Below, piece by piece: positions 62,488 to 64,000 of a DNA stretch of 64,000 bases. A program made the position numbers and the translations under genes. This stretch comes from Eremophila alpestris peregrina (taxonomy: Eukaryota; Chordata; Aves; Passeriformes; Alaudidae). Each line of letters opens with the position of its first letter. Positions within the stretch are counted from its first letter, which is position 1. The notes under the pieces are model-generated. The model searched no databases and was not told the DNA's origin. It saw nothing but the letters and a program-made list of their open reading frames with translations. The DNA lies in the NCBI GenBank assembly GCA_009792885.1, contig WMCF01000015.1, forward strand, positions 3,859,076-3,923,075, given 5' to 3'.

Positions 62488-64000
62488 GTTAGGCTGTACT
62501 CTAAACATCTCAGGATTTTTTACTTCGCAACAAAAAGCTGTTACCTACCTGCAAATTTTTACTTGATAAAGATATATATGAATTTGCTTAAGCATTTTCT
62601 TCACAAAAGGCTTAGTTCAGAAACTTATTTTTTACAATTTTCAACATTTGTCTGAAATATTCCAACTGTTTCATCTTCGGAGAATGTCTAAGTAGAATGG
62701 TTCTTTTCTTGGAATATTAAATTGGAAGAAATACCCTTTGGAGTAGAATTCTGTTCCATAGTGTTTTCTGCAACAGTTTTTCAGCTTTTTCATGTGATCA
62801 CAAGGAGAGGCATGTGCATAGATTCAGCGTTTTGAGGAAGAGTCAACACAACTTTAGTAATAGAAAGTCATGTCCCAAAGTGGAGTTTTTAAAGGGGTCA
62901 ATAAAGGAATCCCGGTTAATACTACTCTAGCAAAGGTTATTAAACAGTTTCCTAATCAAGGGCTCTTTAATGCTGTATTGTTGTAGTTAGTTTAGAATTG
63001 ATTTACAGGAACAAGAAGGGTAAAGATAATAATCAGGGAAATGGGACTGCTAAACAGTATTCTTCAGTTTGGAAGACAACAGGAGTAAGGTAGTATGAAA
63101 TTATGAACTATGCAAGAAAAATAAGGAAAGGGTAGTTGTAAAGTCTACCATTACTAGAAGTTTAGAGCAAAAGGTAAAGTCAGAAGTTTTCTGCTATTCA
63201 CAAAATACATAGTAAGCTGGGGGCCATACTCCTGTACGCCATTATTGTGCTAAAATGTTTCATGGACTTGGAAAGCACCTGTGCAAATTGATCAAGGAAA
63301 AAACCACCAGGCACTATTAAATGCAAATATAATATTTGTGTCTTGGATACAGCAGCCTCCTAACTGTAAAAGATGGAAAAGTGTTCTGTGCAGGTTTGCT
63401 TCACCTGATTGTCTTCCATATTTGTTCACTACTTGGATATTTTTTTGGAAAACAAAGGGGTAAGAAATATAAACCTTGGATTTTCATCAGTAGAGCTGAT
63501 TTTATTTTTTTTCATTGGAAATGTTTTTCAGCATGGAGAACTGTTATGAGAAACAGTGGATGTCACTGCTGGAAGACACAATATATGGCTAGGCTTAGAT
63601 TAATTTCATAGTCTTCATTCAGCAAAGAACAACTGTGCTAATAGTAACCCCACCACTGGTTTTGTCTTACCTTTTTGCATAGAAGATTCTTTTTGCTAAC
63701 ACCAAAACAATAAAGCTCCCAAGTTTCTTTTTTAGACACTGCAGAAGAAAATTATGTGAGCAGTTTCAAAGATAGCTAAATATCCACTATGTGTTAGTCT
63801 ATGCTTTTAAAGCCCATAGGTTTTATGGCTATATAGCATATAAGGAAGAGACCTCTCCTGGGAAGGACAGCTGTGTATGTATCTTTCCAATGCAATAAAA
63901 GACACATCACAACCTCATTCAGGAAATTAAGGACACTATTAATTCCTTTGACAAAGGAATACATACTATGGTAGCTTTGAGAATTTTAATTTTTTTCCCT
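62488..64000 (+). other. MYCBP2: MYCBP2 intron after w31 (partial)
   Basis: This is 1.5 kb of AT-rich intron to the window edge. The next expected coding segment (beginning SEEN in vertebrates) is not present. No repeat or RNA gene was recognised. Confidence 0.8.

Noticed and set aside
62224..62655. 143-codon open frame, longest in the window
   Set aside because: Contains exon w31 (62266-62487) but extends into introns on both sides; the ends lose family resemblance.
1..64000. CRISPR arrays, bacterial operons, phage or plasmid signals, mitochondrial insertions
   Set aside because: None seen; the window is ordinary vertebrate genomic DNA of a single large gene.

Overview
The window is a stretch of a bird nuclear chromosome, almost certainly from a passerine. 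It holds CR1 LINE tails in both orientations, a solo endogenous-retrovirus LTR, and a SINE with a tRNA-Ile-like head and a CR1-like tail. That SINE architecture matches TguSINE1, which is known from passerines. Base composition is AT-rich. I see one gene only, on the + strand: the 5' third of MYCBP2 (PAM/Phr1; orthologue of Drosophila Highwire and C. elegans RPM-1). It encodes a very large neuronal E3 ubiquitin ligase.

I could place 31 consecutive coding exons (called w1-w31 here), from 2436 to 62487. Each was fixed by acceptor, donor and reading phase. They join into an uninterrupted frame of 4563 nt (1521 codons), about one third of the roughly 4,650-residue vertebrate protein. The start codon lies upstream of base 1 and the RING and Cys-relay catalytic end lies far beyond base 64000. 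Position w1 is probably exon 2 of the gene, because only the short basic N-terminus is missing.

Layout. Bases 1-2435: intron. 2436-24690: w1-w15, covering the acidic N-terminal segment, the helical N-terminal region, the first RCC1-like blades and a 13-cysteine module. 24691-41962: two very large introns (9.8 and 7.4 kb) around one isolated 108-nt exon, w16. 41963-51012: w17-w20, the remaining RCC1-like repeats. 51364-55067: linker exons w21-w23. 55163-58148: w24-w27, the first PHR domain. 59379-62487: w28-w31, the helical region after PHR1. 62488-64000: intron. Only about 7% of the window is coding.

No second gene, structural RNA gene, CRISPR array or prokaryotic element was found, and nothing here amounts to a new biological system. 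The points most worth a second look are: three GC-AG introns in one gene; a diverged roughly 180-bp block present on both sides of w10; a possible old retroviral LTR/primer-binding-site remnant complementary to tRNA-Met; a CR1 tail almost touching the w13 acceptor; and a frame-neutral isolated exon, w16. Residue numbers below refer to the 1521-residue partial product; add roughly 126 for human numbering (estimated from remembered human domain boundaries).
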